From Entomortierella parvispora (Eukaryota; Mortierellomycota; Mortierellomycetes; Mortierellales; Mortierellaceae), in NCBI GenBank assembly GCA_963573315.1, contig OY752143.1, forward strand, positions 2,108,001-2,172,000: a stretch of 64,000 nucleotides of DNA. Reading direction: 5' to 3'. The notes below the pieces were generated by a model, which did not search any database, was not told the DNA's origin, and was given only the letters and a program-made list of their open reading frames with translations. Every line of letters begins with the position of its first letter. The first letter of the stretch is position 1. Shown here piece by piece: positions 37,063 to 48,591 of the stretch. The position numbers were made by a program, and so were the translations under genes.

Positions 37063-38713
37063 GGCGGATGGAAGGAAGGTGGGGGTGGGGGTGGGAGGGG
37101 GAAAAAAGATCAAAGAGAAAAGAGGGGGAAAAAGCGAGAAAAGAGAGGCGGGCCCTGTCCACCTTTTAACGACTCGCCCGTTGTCCCGAAGGAGAGAAGG
37201 TTCATTTACTCTTCATTCTGCCCTCACGTCTCTTTGGTCAAAACACCCCCGGTGGACAGCGGTGTCTGCTGGAAGATGAACCATAATCAGGCATCTCGCG
37301 CGGTGTGCGGTGCGGTGCAAAAAAACAACTTGGCTCACAAAGAGCAACAACAACAACAACAACAGACGCCCATCTCTTCTCTCCTTTCCTTCTTGGGACA
37401 GACAGAGAGGTCTCGATCATCTCTCTTTCTTCAGGCTGACGAGACGAGGGCCGAGAGCATGTTCTTGACCCAGGCGAGCCGTGAGCCAAAGCCCTCGGAT
37501 GGGTGCGGTGCGGTGCAGTGCGGATCTGGCCATCGTTTTAAAGTTCGACTGTTTCACACCGGATACCATCGTGTAGTACCGCCCCTTCCTCTGCACACGC
37601 TTGTGCAACTGCAAGCAGCAGGGGCCAGCAGACCTTGGGTCACCCACCCCACATCTTGGGGTACATGCAATTGATCGGGGACCGCAGCCGTGCAGGTACT
37701 GTGGGACAGTCTCTGTCTCAAAGGCCGAGAGCCAGATCCTTATTATCCAAACTAGAAGAATGTCGGCTGTCCTTGGTCCTCCAGGAAATAGAGATGTCTC
37801 GGCTGTCCTGTAAACGCGTGCACCTCACCCAGTCTGATCCCCAGTAGTTCGACTCGTCAGTCATAAAGTCAAACACTCGAGTACCCAACGTGGCGTGAGG
37901 ACATTCGTGTAGCAGTCGATCAATCTCGGCAAGACTGAAATCCACTCGGGTTTGAATCTCTTGCAAAGTTTCTATATCATTTTCACCTTATTCGCAGTGC
38001 TGCATGGCTGCTTCAATTGATCGTGGAGTTCGAGTCGGAAGATCTCTTTTTTACTCGGGTTTATGGAGCCGTGCCATGGCACAAAGATTCAGAACAAGAC
38101 CATGGAGGCTAGGGCCCTGAAACCGAGGATGGTTTTGGCCTGAAGAGACCTTGGTCGCCCTACCGTAGTAATCCCCCAGATTGCTTGTTGCATGTAAGTT
38201 GTGCGCTGAGTGTATTAATTGAGAATGGGAGGAAAAGCTATTGCAGAAAGAAAGAAAAAAAGAAAGAAAGAAAAGTTTGAGGGCAGGGAAAGGAGTTCAT
38301 TCACATTCCAACGGGGGGGGGGGGGGGGGGGGGCAACTGCGCGCGTTGTGCCTGCGTGCAAACGGGCCACGTGTGGTGCAGTGCAATGTCAAATTCTTGA
38401 TGGGACCAGACCCCAACCTGTATTGGGCCTGCGTGAAGTTGGGGAAACATGAGGTGTCGAAGAGATGTTTTCTGAGGGAATGAAACTCCGTTTTTCTAGC
38501 CTTGTGCTCAGCTGCTTGCTCATTTTTTTCCGAATGGATTTCCGGCACAAGTGCAACATTTCGCTCCACACTCAAGAATAGTTCCCACGCTGTCATTCCA
38601 CACGCTTACATACAATGAATGCTCGATTTATTTGTCAATGGGACAGGTTACGGGGATATGTGGATATGTGGATGATGGGAGAATGAAAAGTATGAATGTA
38701 CAAGTGAAGAGAC
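37063..38713. other. 1.65-kb intergenic region with GTGCGGTGC repeats, a G21 run and a possible gene remnant
   Basis: This contains the glycoprotein promoter and the 3' flank of adenylosuccinate lyase. It holds GTGCGGTGC-type repeats at about 37300-37320 and 37500-37523, a related GGTGCAGTGCAATG near 38375, CAA repeats at 37348-37369, and a run of 21 G at 38313-38333. A minus-strand stretch at about 37825-37985 reads as protein-like sequence (EIDRLLHECPHATLGTRVFD) without a start or a recognisable family. It may be a decayed gene piece. Confidence 0.4.
38313..38333 (+). repeat. Poly-G run of 21
   Basis: This uninterrupted G run lies in the intergenic region downstream of adenylosuccinate lyase. 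Long G runs are rare in genomes, can form quadruplex-like structures and are hard to sequence, so its length is uncertain. Confidence 0.88.
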
Positions 38714-40371
38714 TTAGACGCTGAGCTCAGCCTTGCTCTCTTTGGCCAAAACGTCGGTAAAGGGCTCCAAGGCAGGCTGAACATAGTTCTTCAAGAAGCG
38801 GTCGACCTGCTGAGGGGCACGGCCGATGAAGGTCGAGGGGTCCATCAAGGACTTGAGGTCAGCCCAAATAGGCTCAAAGTAAGGATCCTTCTGAATGCGC
38901 TCGATCAAGTCGTTCTCACCTCCCTGCTGCTTCACAACAGCACCAGCCTCGTGAGAGAGCACGCGAATGTGCTCGTGGCACTCCTGACGGTCACCACCCT
39001 TCTTGACCATGGCCATAATGATGTTTTCCGTGGCCATGAAGGGAAGCTCCTGGTTGATACGGCGCTCAATGACCTTGGGGTAGACGACCAAACCCTCCGA
39101 GATGTTTTGCAACAAGGTCAAAAGAATATCCATGGTCAAGAAAGCCTCGGGCAAGCAGATACGGCGGTTGGCACTAGTGCGGGGGACGAAAATACACGTG
39201 AGCAACAGATCGAGAACCACACAGTACTTTTTTGATTCTTAAAAGTTGCAACTCTGACAATCCTTACCTGTCATCGAGAGTGCGCTCCAACCATTGAACA
39301 CTGGCGGTGCCAAGAGCATCCTGAACCAAGATCTGAAGATGGCGGGCCAAGGAGCAAGCACGCTCGCAGCGCATGGGGTTACGCTTGTAGGCCATGGCAG
39401 AGCTTCCGATCTGATCCTTCTCGAAAGGCTCCTCGATCTCCTTCAAGTTGGCCAAGAGACGGATGTCGGTGGCAATCTTGTGGACAGTGGCACCGAACGA
39501 GGCCATGGGCATCAAGATATCGACATCAATCTTGCGAGAGTAGGTCTGGCCAGTGACGGGGTAGTACTCCTTGAATCCAGAAAGCTCAGTAACACGCTGA
39601 TCCAAATCCTCGACCTTCTGGTGATCGCCCTCAAAGAGAGCCAAGAAGGAACCCTGGGTACCGGTGGTGCCCTTGACACCACGGAAACCAATGTCCTCGC
39701 GAGCGCGGGTCAAGTTGCGCAAATCCCAGAGAAGCTCCTGAATCCAGAGGGTGGCGCGCTTGCCGACAGTGGTGAGTTGAGCAGGCTGGAAGTGAGTGAA
39801 TCCGAGGGTGGGCAAGTCCTTGTACTGTTCAGCAAAGGCGCTCAAGCGCTGGATGACACGGGCCAACTTGGGCAAGATGATATCGAGACCATCACGGAGG
39901 ATGATCAAATCTCCATTGTCAGTGACATAGCACGAGGTGGCGCCCAAGTGGATAATAGGAGCGGCCGTGGGGCAAACAACACCAAAGGTGTGGACGTGAG
40001 CCATGACATCATGGCGACGCTTCTTCTCCTCGGCGTTGGCCAACTCGTAATCGATATCGTACTATATGTCGAAGCAAACAAGTAAAAGAAATAGGGTCAA
40101 CAGCGAGTCAGTGCCTCGGAGATCCAATTGATCCGTCTCTCTATCAGGCTGTCAATAGATAAGCTGAGCTTGGGGTCCTTACAATGTGTTCCTTCATCTC
40201 CTCGATGGCACCATCGGGAATCTCGAGACCGAGCTCCTTCTCGGCGATGGCGAGGTTGAGCCAGAGCTTACGCCAGGTGCTGAAACGCTTGTTGTCCGAG
40301 AAGTTGGCAGCCATCTCGGGCGAGGCATAGCGGGAGGTCAAGGGCGACTGGTAGCGAGCGTGGGGGTCCAT
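38714..40371 (-). CDS. ADE13: Adenylosuccinate lyase
   Basis: The enzyme catalyses two steps of purine synthesis. It cleaves SAICAR to AICAR and adenylosuccinate to AMP, each releasing fumarate, in the cytosol. Three exons join in phase: 40183-40371, 39268-40061 and about 38714-39173. They give 480 residues, the usual length. The N-terminus has SPLTSRYAS and [10 protein letters not shown]. The middle has [11 protein letters not shown], the active-site block [12 protein letters not shown] and [17 protein letters not shown]. The fumarate-lyase signature [15 protein letters not shown] is intact. The C-terminal part has [13 protein letters not shown]. The start is the only ATG before the conserved N-terminus. 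The gene is divergent from BRF1 across 635 bp. Assignment is secure. Confidence 0.96.
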
Positions 40372-41006
40372 GGTGAGGTGGGGAGGAATGGAGGGATGAG
40401 GATAAAGAAGAGGAGCGAGATTCGGCGGCAAGAGGAAAGATAAACAAAAATTGGTGTAAACTGCTTCCCCGCACTGCCATGGCCAATGGCTGCCGGGCGG
40501 AGAACGCCGTCTCGTTTTGTTTCTTTTCCCTTTTGCCACTTTTTCTTTTTTTTGACTCAGGCGGTTGCACTGCATGCACTGGGTGCACTGGGGCGTGGCG
40601 GGAAACATGCGCGCGCAGCAACAGCAAAGTATGGCAGTATGGCAGTATGGATAAACAACGCAGTCACATTGTTTTGATCATGTGATCCTACTCGTGACTG
40701 TGTATGCATGACAAGTCTGCAGTTTGCGCCCCCAGCGCTGCGTTGGTTCGACCCTGTCTGTAACCACCGCCCTTTTTTTTTTTCTTTTTTTTTTCCGTCC
40801 TGTCCCTTCAACACCTTGCTTCCCTTCTGTCACACCCTCTTTCCTTCCCCCAAATACCCACACTCCTTCAATCCTTTTCACTCGGCCAAACGTCTATTCA
40901 TTCATTACTTTCCTGTGAATTAAATCAGAAAGTGGACCCTCTCCCTTCCATTCATTCACCCCCCCTCCCAACACAACAACCAACCCAGCAACTCTTAATA
41001 TCAAAT
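40372..41006. promoter_or_regulatory. Divergent promoter, adenylosuccinate lyase / BRF1
   Basis: Features include a cluster of TGCACTG-type repeats at about 40562-40600, TATGGCAG tandem units at 40630-40650, two T-rich blocks at 40776-40794, and a C/T-rich leader ending in ACAACAACCAACC before the BRF1 ATG. No gene is visible. Confidence 0.45.
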
Positions 41007-43924
41007 ATGGCCTGTACATACTGTGGCGGAAACAGTATCGAGTACGATGCCGGTCAGGGAAACGCCATCTGCACAGGCTGTGGAGCAGTAAGCATCCTTC
41101 TCTCTATGTAGATCACAAAAGGCGAACTCGGCCATATCAAGCCTACTTACCCAACTTTCTATCTCTCTTGGATCATACTGCGCCTTATTAGGTTTTAGAA
41201 GAAAATACCATCATTGCCGAGATCTCCTTCAATGAAAGCGGTGGAGGAGCTGCATCCGTTGTAGGAACATTTGTGGGCGAAGGCAAAGGTAACTACCATT
41301 TCTGGCGCCTCCTTCTTTGTACAATTGTAAAAAAAAATTAGCCGGACCTGCATTACTTAGACATTGTATCTCACCCTTTTCTTATCGAATTCCCCCCTCC
41401 CCTCGCATAGCTGGAGCTCGAAGCACAGGACCGGGACGGAGACAGACAAGTCAGGAGTCCAGAGAGAAAACACTTGAGGCAGCTCGGAGACGTATTCAAG
41501 CCATGGCCGTTGCTCTCAAGCTGAACGAGCATCATGCCGATGTAGCCCAACGCTATTTCAATCTCGCCATCACAAACAACTTTATTCAGGGACGTCGAAG
41601 CGAACATGTCGTTGCCTGTTGTCTGTATATCGTCTGTCGTATGGAAAAGACGACCCATATGCTCATCGACTTTTCAGAGCTTCTTCAGGTAAGTTTCTCT
41701 CTCAACGACCCTTTATTTTGTCAGAAATATGCATGTCAAAAATGTCGAGATGAAAACTCAACATGCTTGGTTCTATGCTTTATTTCTATTAGTTGAATGT
41801 ATTCAAGTTGGGCGTCACCTTCCTGCACCTTTCAAGACAACTCAACCTTCAGCTTCCTCTAGTGGATCCCTCCCTCTATATCTCCCGATTTGCGACCATG
41901 CTGGATTTCGGAGAGGACACTCAAAGAGTCGCCAACGATGCATTGCGACTGGTTTCTCGTATGGATCGCGACTGGATCAGGACGGGTCGTCGGCCAGCTG
42001 GAATCTGTGGCGCATGTCTCCTTATTGCTGCTAGAATGCATCATTATAGAAGGTCGCAACGTGAAATCATTCAGGTCGTCAAGATTGGAGAGTCAACGCT
42101 CAGGAAACGGTATGTGGACATAACATTTTAGGCATGGATGTTTAGGGGATCAAATAAGCTCTTCCATGTGGAAAAAAAAACTGACATTTTCTCGGCATGA
42201 ACAATAATAGACTTGACGAGTTTGCGGCTACGCCTTCAGGACAACTCACGGTATCTGATTTCCGGGAACTGTGGCTCGAAGATGCGGCCGATCCACCTGC
42301 GTTTGCAAAGACGAGAAAGAGAACTCATTGGGAACTGGGCGAGGATGAGGAGGAGGAAGATTTAGTCAACGAGGAAATCATCCGTCGTGGAGAAGCAGGC
42401 ACCTCCTCCAAGATCACTTTGACAGGCGTCAAAGAAGGGACTGAAGAAGAGGAGCCAGGGCATTTGGAGATGGAAACAACCAGTGGCTCACTCATTATTC
42501 CCGAAAAGGTCGTTCCTGCAGGAGGCTCAGAGCCCGTAAACGGAAGCAGCAATGGATCTGCTGGTCAGGATAGAGAAATGTCCCCGGACGAGGGAGAGGA
42601 AGAGGACGGTGAAGATCAAGAAGGAGAAGAAGAAGAGGCAGAGGGCGAAGAAGAAGAAGAAGAAGAAGAAGGCGAAGGCGAGGATGATGCCATGGAAGAA
42701 GAAATGGAAGAAGAAATGGACGCCGCCATGGATGATCCTTTAATCCAAGAAGAGCAAGCCCGGTTAGATGGTAAAGTCGTGACCCGCGTCCTTTCGACAA
42801 CATCACTCGTGGCGCAAATTCTTACAACGGAGACTAACTAGCGATACAACTCTTTTATCATTTCCTGACTATTAGCGGAGGAAGAGGCTCGAAAACTTAT
42901 CCCATATGAACCTCTGGACGACGTCGATGACGATGAAATTGAAAGTGTGATTCTGAATGAGGAAGAAGTTAAGATCAAAACTCAGATTTGGATGGAGCTC
43001 AACAAGGAGTTCCTTATCGAACAAGAAGGTACTATAATTGACGTCTGGTGCGTCTGTTCGTGAGTGACCTTGTTAGTTTCTAGGACTCGCACCAACATGT
43101 TCATGTTGCCTTTTGTGCTTATAGAAAAGAGAGCTCGAATTGAAATGGAGCAAAAGATGGGAATCTACCATACCAAGAAAGGAGTACGTTGCAATGTCTG
43201 GGAAATCTGCTCTACTATACAAATGTCCTTGCCCTCGTTTTACTTATCCTGCTTTCTCTCTCGTCTTCCTTAGCGCAAAAAAATCAAGCGTCAGGCTCCC
43301 GGACCATCGGCAACAGCTGCCGAGGCAGGAAAAAACATTCTTCAGCCAAAGTTGCCACGTCAAAAGTCCAAGAAGATCAACTACTCTGCTTTGGAGACGA
43401 TGGATGACTTGTTTGATACCAAACCCGTCACATATGATCACTCAACCCCAATCAAGTCTGTGTTTGAGGAGCCTGCTGTCAAGACACCGGCAGGATCCCG
43501 GCAGTCTTCGATGCCCCCGGGCCGGGAAGGGTCGGTAAAACCGGGTCGCTTATCCTCTGTCAGCAGAATGATCAAGAACAGTGGAGGATCGGTCAAGTTT
43601 ACCAAATCGCCCATGAACAGCAGGACTGTTTCTCGTGAGCAATCAATGGTGCGGACCACTGGTCCCGCGGCGTACGAGGATGACGACGACGAAATCATCT
43701 CTCCCCCCAAATCCAGGGCACGTACGGATCGCGAGGAGGTGGTCACATCCGCTCGCACTACCCACACGGGTGCAGAGGAGGAGGTCGATGAGGATGAGGA
43801 GGCAGTCGAAGATGAAGAGGTGGGAACACAGTCCTGGCGTGCACAACTTGGATATAATGATGAGCCGGATGACACCAACTATGGTGGCGAATACGATGAT
43901 TACAACGAGTATAATGAGGATTAA
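41007..43924 (+). CDS. BRF1: RNA polymerase III initiation factor TFIIIB subunit Brf1
   Basis: Brf1 bridges TFIIIC, TBP and RNA polymerase III at tRNA and 5S genes in the nucleus. Eight exons join in phase: 41007-41087, 41192-41288, 41411-41688, 41793-42109, 42211-42770, 42876-43028, 43125-43183 and 43274-43924. They give 731 residues. The N-terminal zinc ribbon (CTYCGG and ICTGCGA) is followed by two TFIIB-like cyclin repeats (AMAVALKLNEHHADVAQRYF and ALRLVSRMDRDWIRTGRRPA). ACLLIAARMHHYRRSQREI and GESTLRKR are also present. A long acidic linker holds many Glu and Asp. Next comes the Brf1-specific TBP-binding homology block, with ILNEEEVKIKTQIWMELNK. The C-terminus includes INYSALETMDDLF and an acidic Tyr-rich tail. 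The stop lies 44 bp from the stop of the convergent RCC1-PHD gene. Confidence 0.94.
42340..42730 (+). repeat. Acidic coding low-complexity tract in BRF1
   Basis: GAA, GAG and GAT codons dominate exon 5 of BRF1 and give runs of Glu, especially near 42595-42730. The minus-strand open frame rich in Leu over the same bases is a shadow of this tract. Confidence 0.85.
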
Positions 43925-43968
43925 AGTAAATCGTATCTCTTTGTTTATTTATTGCTAAGGGTGTTTTG

Positions 43969-46900
43969 CTATTCCGAATCATCTTCATCCGATCCATCAC
44001 GAGCCTTGCCCTTCTTGGCCGAGCCTTCAGTAAAAATGCACAGAAAGAAAGAAACTCGGTTAAATCTTCACTGACAAAACAAGACACAGGCTCAGAAGTC
44101 ATGTCAATGATGTTCAAATATATATATATGCTTCTGTTTCTTACCTTTGCCAGCAGGTGCCTTGCGCTTAGCAGGAGTCTTGGTTGGAACCTCGGCCGAC
44201 GCTGAAGGCGAGGCACTCTCTCCGACAGGTTTCGTTCTGTTCTTTTCCTTGGCACGCGTACAGCTCTGACAGAACCAATCCACATCAGGGACAACCTTCA
44301 AAAGGAAGAAAAAGACAAGAGGTAAGATGTTAATATGGCGGACCAAAATCCAATATCCGCGGAGGGGTACATTGTGCTGCCTAGTATTACCTGGAGTCTA
44401 GGGACTGTGCAGTGCAAATGGGTTCCAGAGTCGCACTTGTCGCAGAGGAGCATGCTCTCTTCATCCTCAGCGCTAAGACACTCAATACAGTGCTCTTCCA
44501 CATCCAAGACTGGCCACTTTGGCAAGTCCTGGATCTTGTCCTGACCGGGCTTGCACAACATCAGAGTCTGGCCCAATCCACAAGAGACACCAAGCATGGT
44601 CAATCCCTCCATAGGACGGACCTTATCAGGTTTGGTGGACGACTTTGCCTCACCTTCACCATAGCCAAGTTCACAGTGGAGAGCTCCTTGGCCCCATGCG
44701 ATCGTGCTAGGCTCAAGAGTTGGGAGGGCAAACAAGGTCACGTTACCGGCAGAGATATCCTTGAAAGACCAACCGTTCAGATCATACAAAGTGCGAGGAT
44801 ACATCCAAGGCGTTCCTCCACCACCATCTCCGGTTGTCTTCCACTTGCCCCAGAGCCAGAGCTGGGATTGGCCTAGAAAAAGTGGATCAGAAAAGGATGA
44901 GGGTTGGGCTCAAAAATTCGCCATTCGTCGTCATTGTTCTGCACCCTGTGTGCTTACCATCCAATGCCATGCTGAAAGAGCTTCCAGCAGCAATCTTGGT
45001 AGCTTTGGAAATCTTGTTGGATCCCGCAAATTGATCAATTGGCATAGGTGTCCACAAGTCTTCTTGTTTGGAGTGGCCCAAACGACCATATCCGCCAAAT
45101 CCCCAAGAGAACACCAAGCCTTCCTTATCACGGACAAGGGTATGGTTGGCACCACAGGCAACTTCAACAATAAATGCGTCCTTTAGTGCTCCTCCGACGA
45201 GTACTATAGTATCACAGACGAAGGATCAGTTTCTAAGAACTCTTGACATGAAAACGTTAATTCATCAAGGTGGAGAAGAACTTACTAGGGCTGGTTTGCG
45301 GAACATGAACAAGACGATTAGATGTTTGAAAGTACTTTCCATCGGTCTTGTTGCCAAGCTAGAGATTGATGAGAAGATAAAAGGTGATACTCTCCTGATA
45401 TGAATATCAACGTTGACGCAAAGAACTTCATCTACAAGGCTTTGTAAAAACATACCTGGCCGAATTCGGGAGAGCCGAAAGCGAAGAGCTGTCCCTTGTC
45501 ATTCACAACCATGGTAAAATCAGAACCACAAGCGGCAGAGGTGGCCTTTTCCTTGCCCATGCTGTTGATGTGCACAAATGAGGGGTGATCTTTGTGGTTT
45601 GCATTTCCGAGCTAAAATAAACAAAAGCAGGTCGATGCCTCCATTAGTTGCCAACATTTCTTGATACAGGCGCACCAAGGCGCAGGTCAAACTATACCTG
45701 TCCAGCTTTGTTATCACCGGCACCATAGATGGCACCGTTCTCTGCCACCAGAATTGTATGGTGTCTACCGACCTATCAAAGCATCAAAGTCAGTTGTTTG
45801 AGCTTTCGTTGCCTTGTTGTGAAAGAAATGTTGATCAATGACCATACAACAGACCAACTTACAGCAGCATCAACAAACTTGAGATTCGTAACCTTTTTGC
45901 CGACGGTGGTATAAATAGTAGGGACCTTCATGGGGTAAGGGTGGGGATCAGTGTCTCCAACACCCAACTGTCCTTTCTCATTTCTACAAGCATGGAAAGC
46001 TGCTGTTAAAAGAGAATTTGATTGCCTCTCCGAATTCTAAATCGATCATGCACTAGTACTTACCTTCCGAGAACCCAGACGTCACCATCATCTACAAAGA
46101 GAAAGTAGTGGTTAGTGGAAGGAACTATACTAGTAACATAAGGGAACTTCAAAAAACTGTGTCCTACCAGTAATAAATACACAGTGTCCAGCAGTTGGGC
46201 CGGTAATGGCCTTAACAACTCTAAGGTCAAAGGGGAAAACAGGAGTATGTATGCTGGTGAGATGTATGCTCGAGATGAAACATTGGGCACGTTGGATTCT
46301 ACTTGATATCCCCTCGATTACTTCAAATCGGCGAGTTCACGGATAACGTGGAAGGTTTCAAGGTGAGGCCTATCAAAAAACAGGAAAGAAGAATAAGGAT
46401 TGGCAGCTCGATCAAAGAAACTGTGCACTAACGATGCAAAGATACAGTCATGGTCAACCTACAAAATCTCGCGGGTGTCGCCAGGTTTGGGCTTGCGGCC
46501 GATCATGTCCCAGTCTGTGGAAGAGGTTAAAAGAAAAAGATGGTTAAGCAAAACCGTAGCCAGGAATACAATAGCATGAGATATTGTTTTTTGATGGAGC
46601 CATGCATGCATGAATCTTACCGACTGCTCCTGCGAGAAGAACCTTGCCTATTCATGAACAAAGAGCGACAAAGACAGAGTTAGCGACAGAGAACTGGTCT
46701 GGCGTCGAGGCAAAAAAACTGAAAAAAGAGCTTGTCTCTCAGGGAAAAGGCGCCGATATCAGTTGGTGTGCCTGAAAATCACCAGGAACAAGATAAAATA
46801 ATGACTGGGTCGACAGGGTTGGCTCTACAAGTAGAGGCGCCACGACGGAGGCCAGAAAGGAAGGACCCTGGGTGTCTCGAGGTCAAAGTAGACGAAACAA

Positions 46901-47254
46901 AACGAACGGGCGACGACAGGAGAGAGAGACAAGAAGGCGAGAGGGCAGATGGATACACAGAATAGGCCACAGAGACCACACGCAGGACGCGAGGGAGACG
47001 CGCAGAGTGCCACCAAAAAAGTTGGCGGCGTTTGCCTAGACTTTTTTTTTTTTTTTTTTTTTTTGATGCATGGGTCAAGGGATGGGCTGATGGCAAGGGG
47101 TGGGGCTGCTTTGGCAACATTTTGACTTTGGGCGACACCGCATGTGCAGGAGTAGAGGAACCGATGGATGGGACGAGAAAAGACGCCAGCGAAAGAGTTG
47201 AGGCGAGAGAGCAAACTTACCCCATGTGGGCGAGTCGGTGGAGGTCGCGGCCAT
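43969..47254 (-). CDS. RCC1-repeat protein with C-terminal PHD finger
   Basis: Many short exons on the minus strand chain in phase. Exon 1 is just MAATSTDSPTW plus part of a glycine codon. The next exons give KVLLAGAVDWDMIGRK, then a series of RCC1-like units with the expected Gly pattern. Examples are DDGDVWVLGRNEKGQLGVGD, VFSWGFGGYGRLGH and SSFSMALDGK, which should fold as a beta propeller. Near the C-terminus is a complete PHD zinc finger: HCIECLSAEDEESMLLCDKC, then GTHLHC, then WFCQSC after an intron. A basic tail with AKRKAPAGK and an acidic end follow. RCC1 propellers often bind chromatin or act on small GTPases, and PHD fingers often read histone H3 tails, so a chromatin role is plausible but inferred. 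I do not know a named fungal member with this order. Confidence 0.82.
47042..47064 (+). repeat. Poly-T run of 23 in the first intron of the RCC1-PHD gene
   Basis: Read on the gene strand this is a poly-A run inside the long first intron, about 190 bp after exon 1. Its length is likely variable. Confidence 0.88.
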
Positions 47255-48591
47255 GGTTGAGTTGGAGCGGGTGAAGAGAGTTGGTAGTTTGTTCTGGTGA
47301 CAAAGGAGGAGACGAGACGAGACGAGAGACAACACAGAGGCGGACCAGTGAAGGGGCGCGTGGTGACGAATTAATGGAGAAATGGCGCAGGGACAGCACT
47401 TGCGATCAAATCTTGCTCCTGGCGTGACCTGTGTTCGTTCTGTCTGCACTGCAGATGCAGCGTTGCAGGGTTGCTGCTGCACCTCGCTGCTCCTGCAGAC
47501 AGACAGACAGACAGACAGGCACAGGCACACACGTCTCCTACGGGTGGGTCCATGGGTCAAACCAACCCTGCCTGCTGGCTGCACACTCGATGAACGCACG
47601 GTCGGTCTGCATCCTAGAGCCTTGTCTTTCCTTTGCCAGCCGAGGCAGCCTCGTTCCGGGATCTTCCTTCGTTCTCCAATGTGGAACGAGCGAGCGCCCT
47701 ACCTTGTCCACTGACCCGATGTTCTTTGTTCAAGCCTAAATCTACGGCGATGCCTGCCAACACCTCGTGCGAGCACGAAGGAACAGAGTGTGCGAAAAAG
47801 ATTCGATTCCTTCCCACGGATGTCTTCAGGAGCTTGGCGATGACAACAAAGAGCACCACTCTGTGCTCTGTATTGAGTCAGGGTGAGTGTTGTTGTTGGC
47901 TGTTCTCGAGACTACAGCTGTCTCTTGTTGCTGCGCTGAACCTCTGGATAAAATCTTTGAAGTGGAAACAATGTCCCTGATCCAGGGACGTGCGGAAGGT
48001 CACCTCCTAAATCCATTGGCAAGGAGAATTGAAACAGCATTGAGGATTGAGGATCATGAAGACGGTTGACACCATGGAGGCGCCCTGTTCATGACAAAGA
48101 GATCAGCCAGACTAGATCCTCCCGTTTGCCGAAGGTCATCCACAAGAATAGATCCACCGAGTCCAAGCTACAAAAAAAAAAAAGAATTCAAACCAAAAAG
48201 TCCGTAAAGGAAACTTCCGGGTTGTGCAGGGCTTGCAGTGGCAGGACAGCAGATTTGATTTTTGACAAGCAATTGAGCCGCACTCGACTGAGTCAACAAC
48301 TTCTCGCCGTGCTGAGAGAGAGAGGGAGGGGTGAGGAAAGACTCATCGTCCTTCCCCTCATTTTTTCTCTCGCTACACGAGAGTGAGTTTGAACGTCCGC
48401 TCGTGTGCCTTCATTCGACTCAGACCCCCCCCCCAGCAAGATCCTGCGCCTGATTCGCATGGGAATTTAGGGTTTACTTCCTGGTCCTTAAAGCTGTTTG
48501 TTCATTTTGTTCCTTGCCATTCTTTTCCCTCTTTCCTTCTTCTTTTTCCTCACTCTTCCTCACTCCCCTCACCAACAAAGAAACCATCAAG
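47255..48591. other. 1.3-kb divergent region, RCC1-PHD / PDX1, with a doubtful small ORF
   Basis: This interval holds two promoters. It contains AGAC tetranucleotide repeats at 47497-47518 and a C/T-rich leader before PDX1 (48495-48590). An open frame from an ATG at 47750 can be joined in phase across a very short GTGAGT...TACAG interval (47883-47917, 35 nt) to a second frame ending at 48069. The result is a Cys-rich product of about 94 residues. The interval is shorter than normal fungal introns and I recognise no family, so I do not call it a gene. Confidence 0.4.

Noticed and set aside
40738-40760. GGTTCGACCC, similar to a tRNA B box
   Set aside because: No A box, acceptor stem or anticodon arm can be folded around it, and it lies in a T-rich promoter region.
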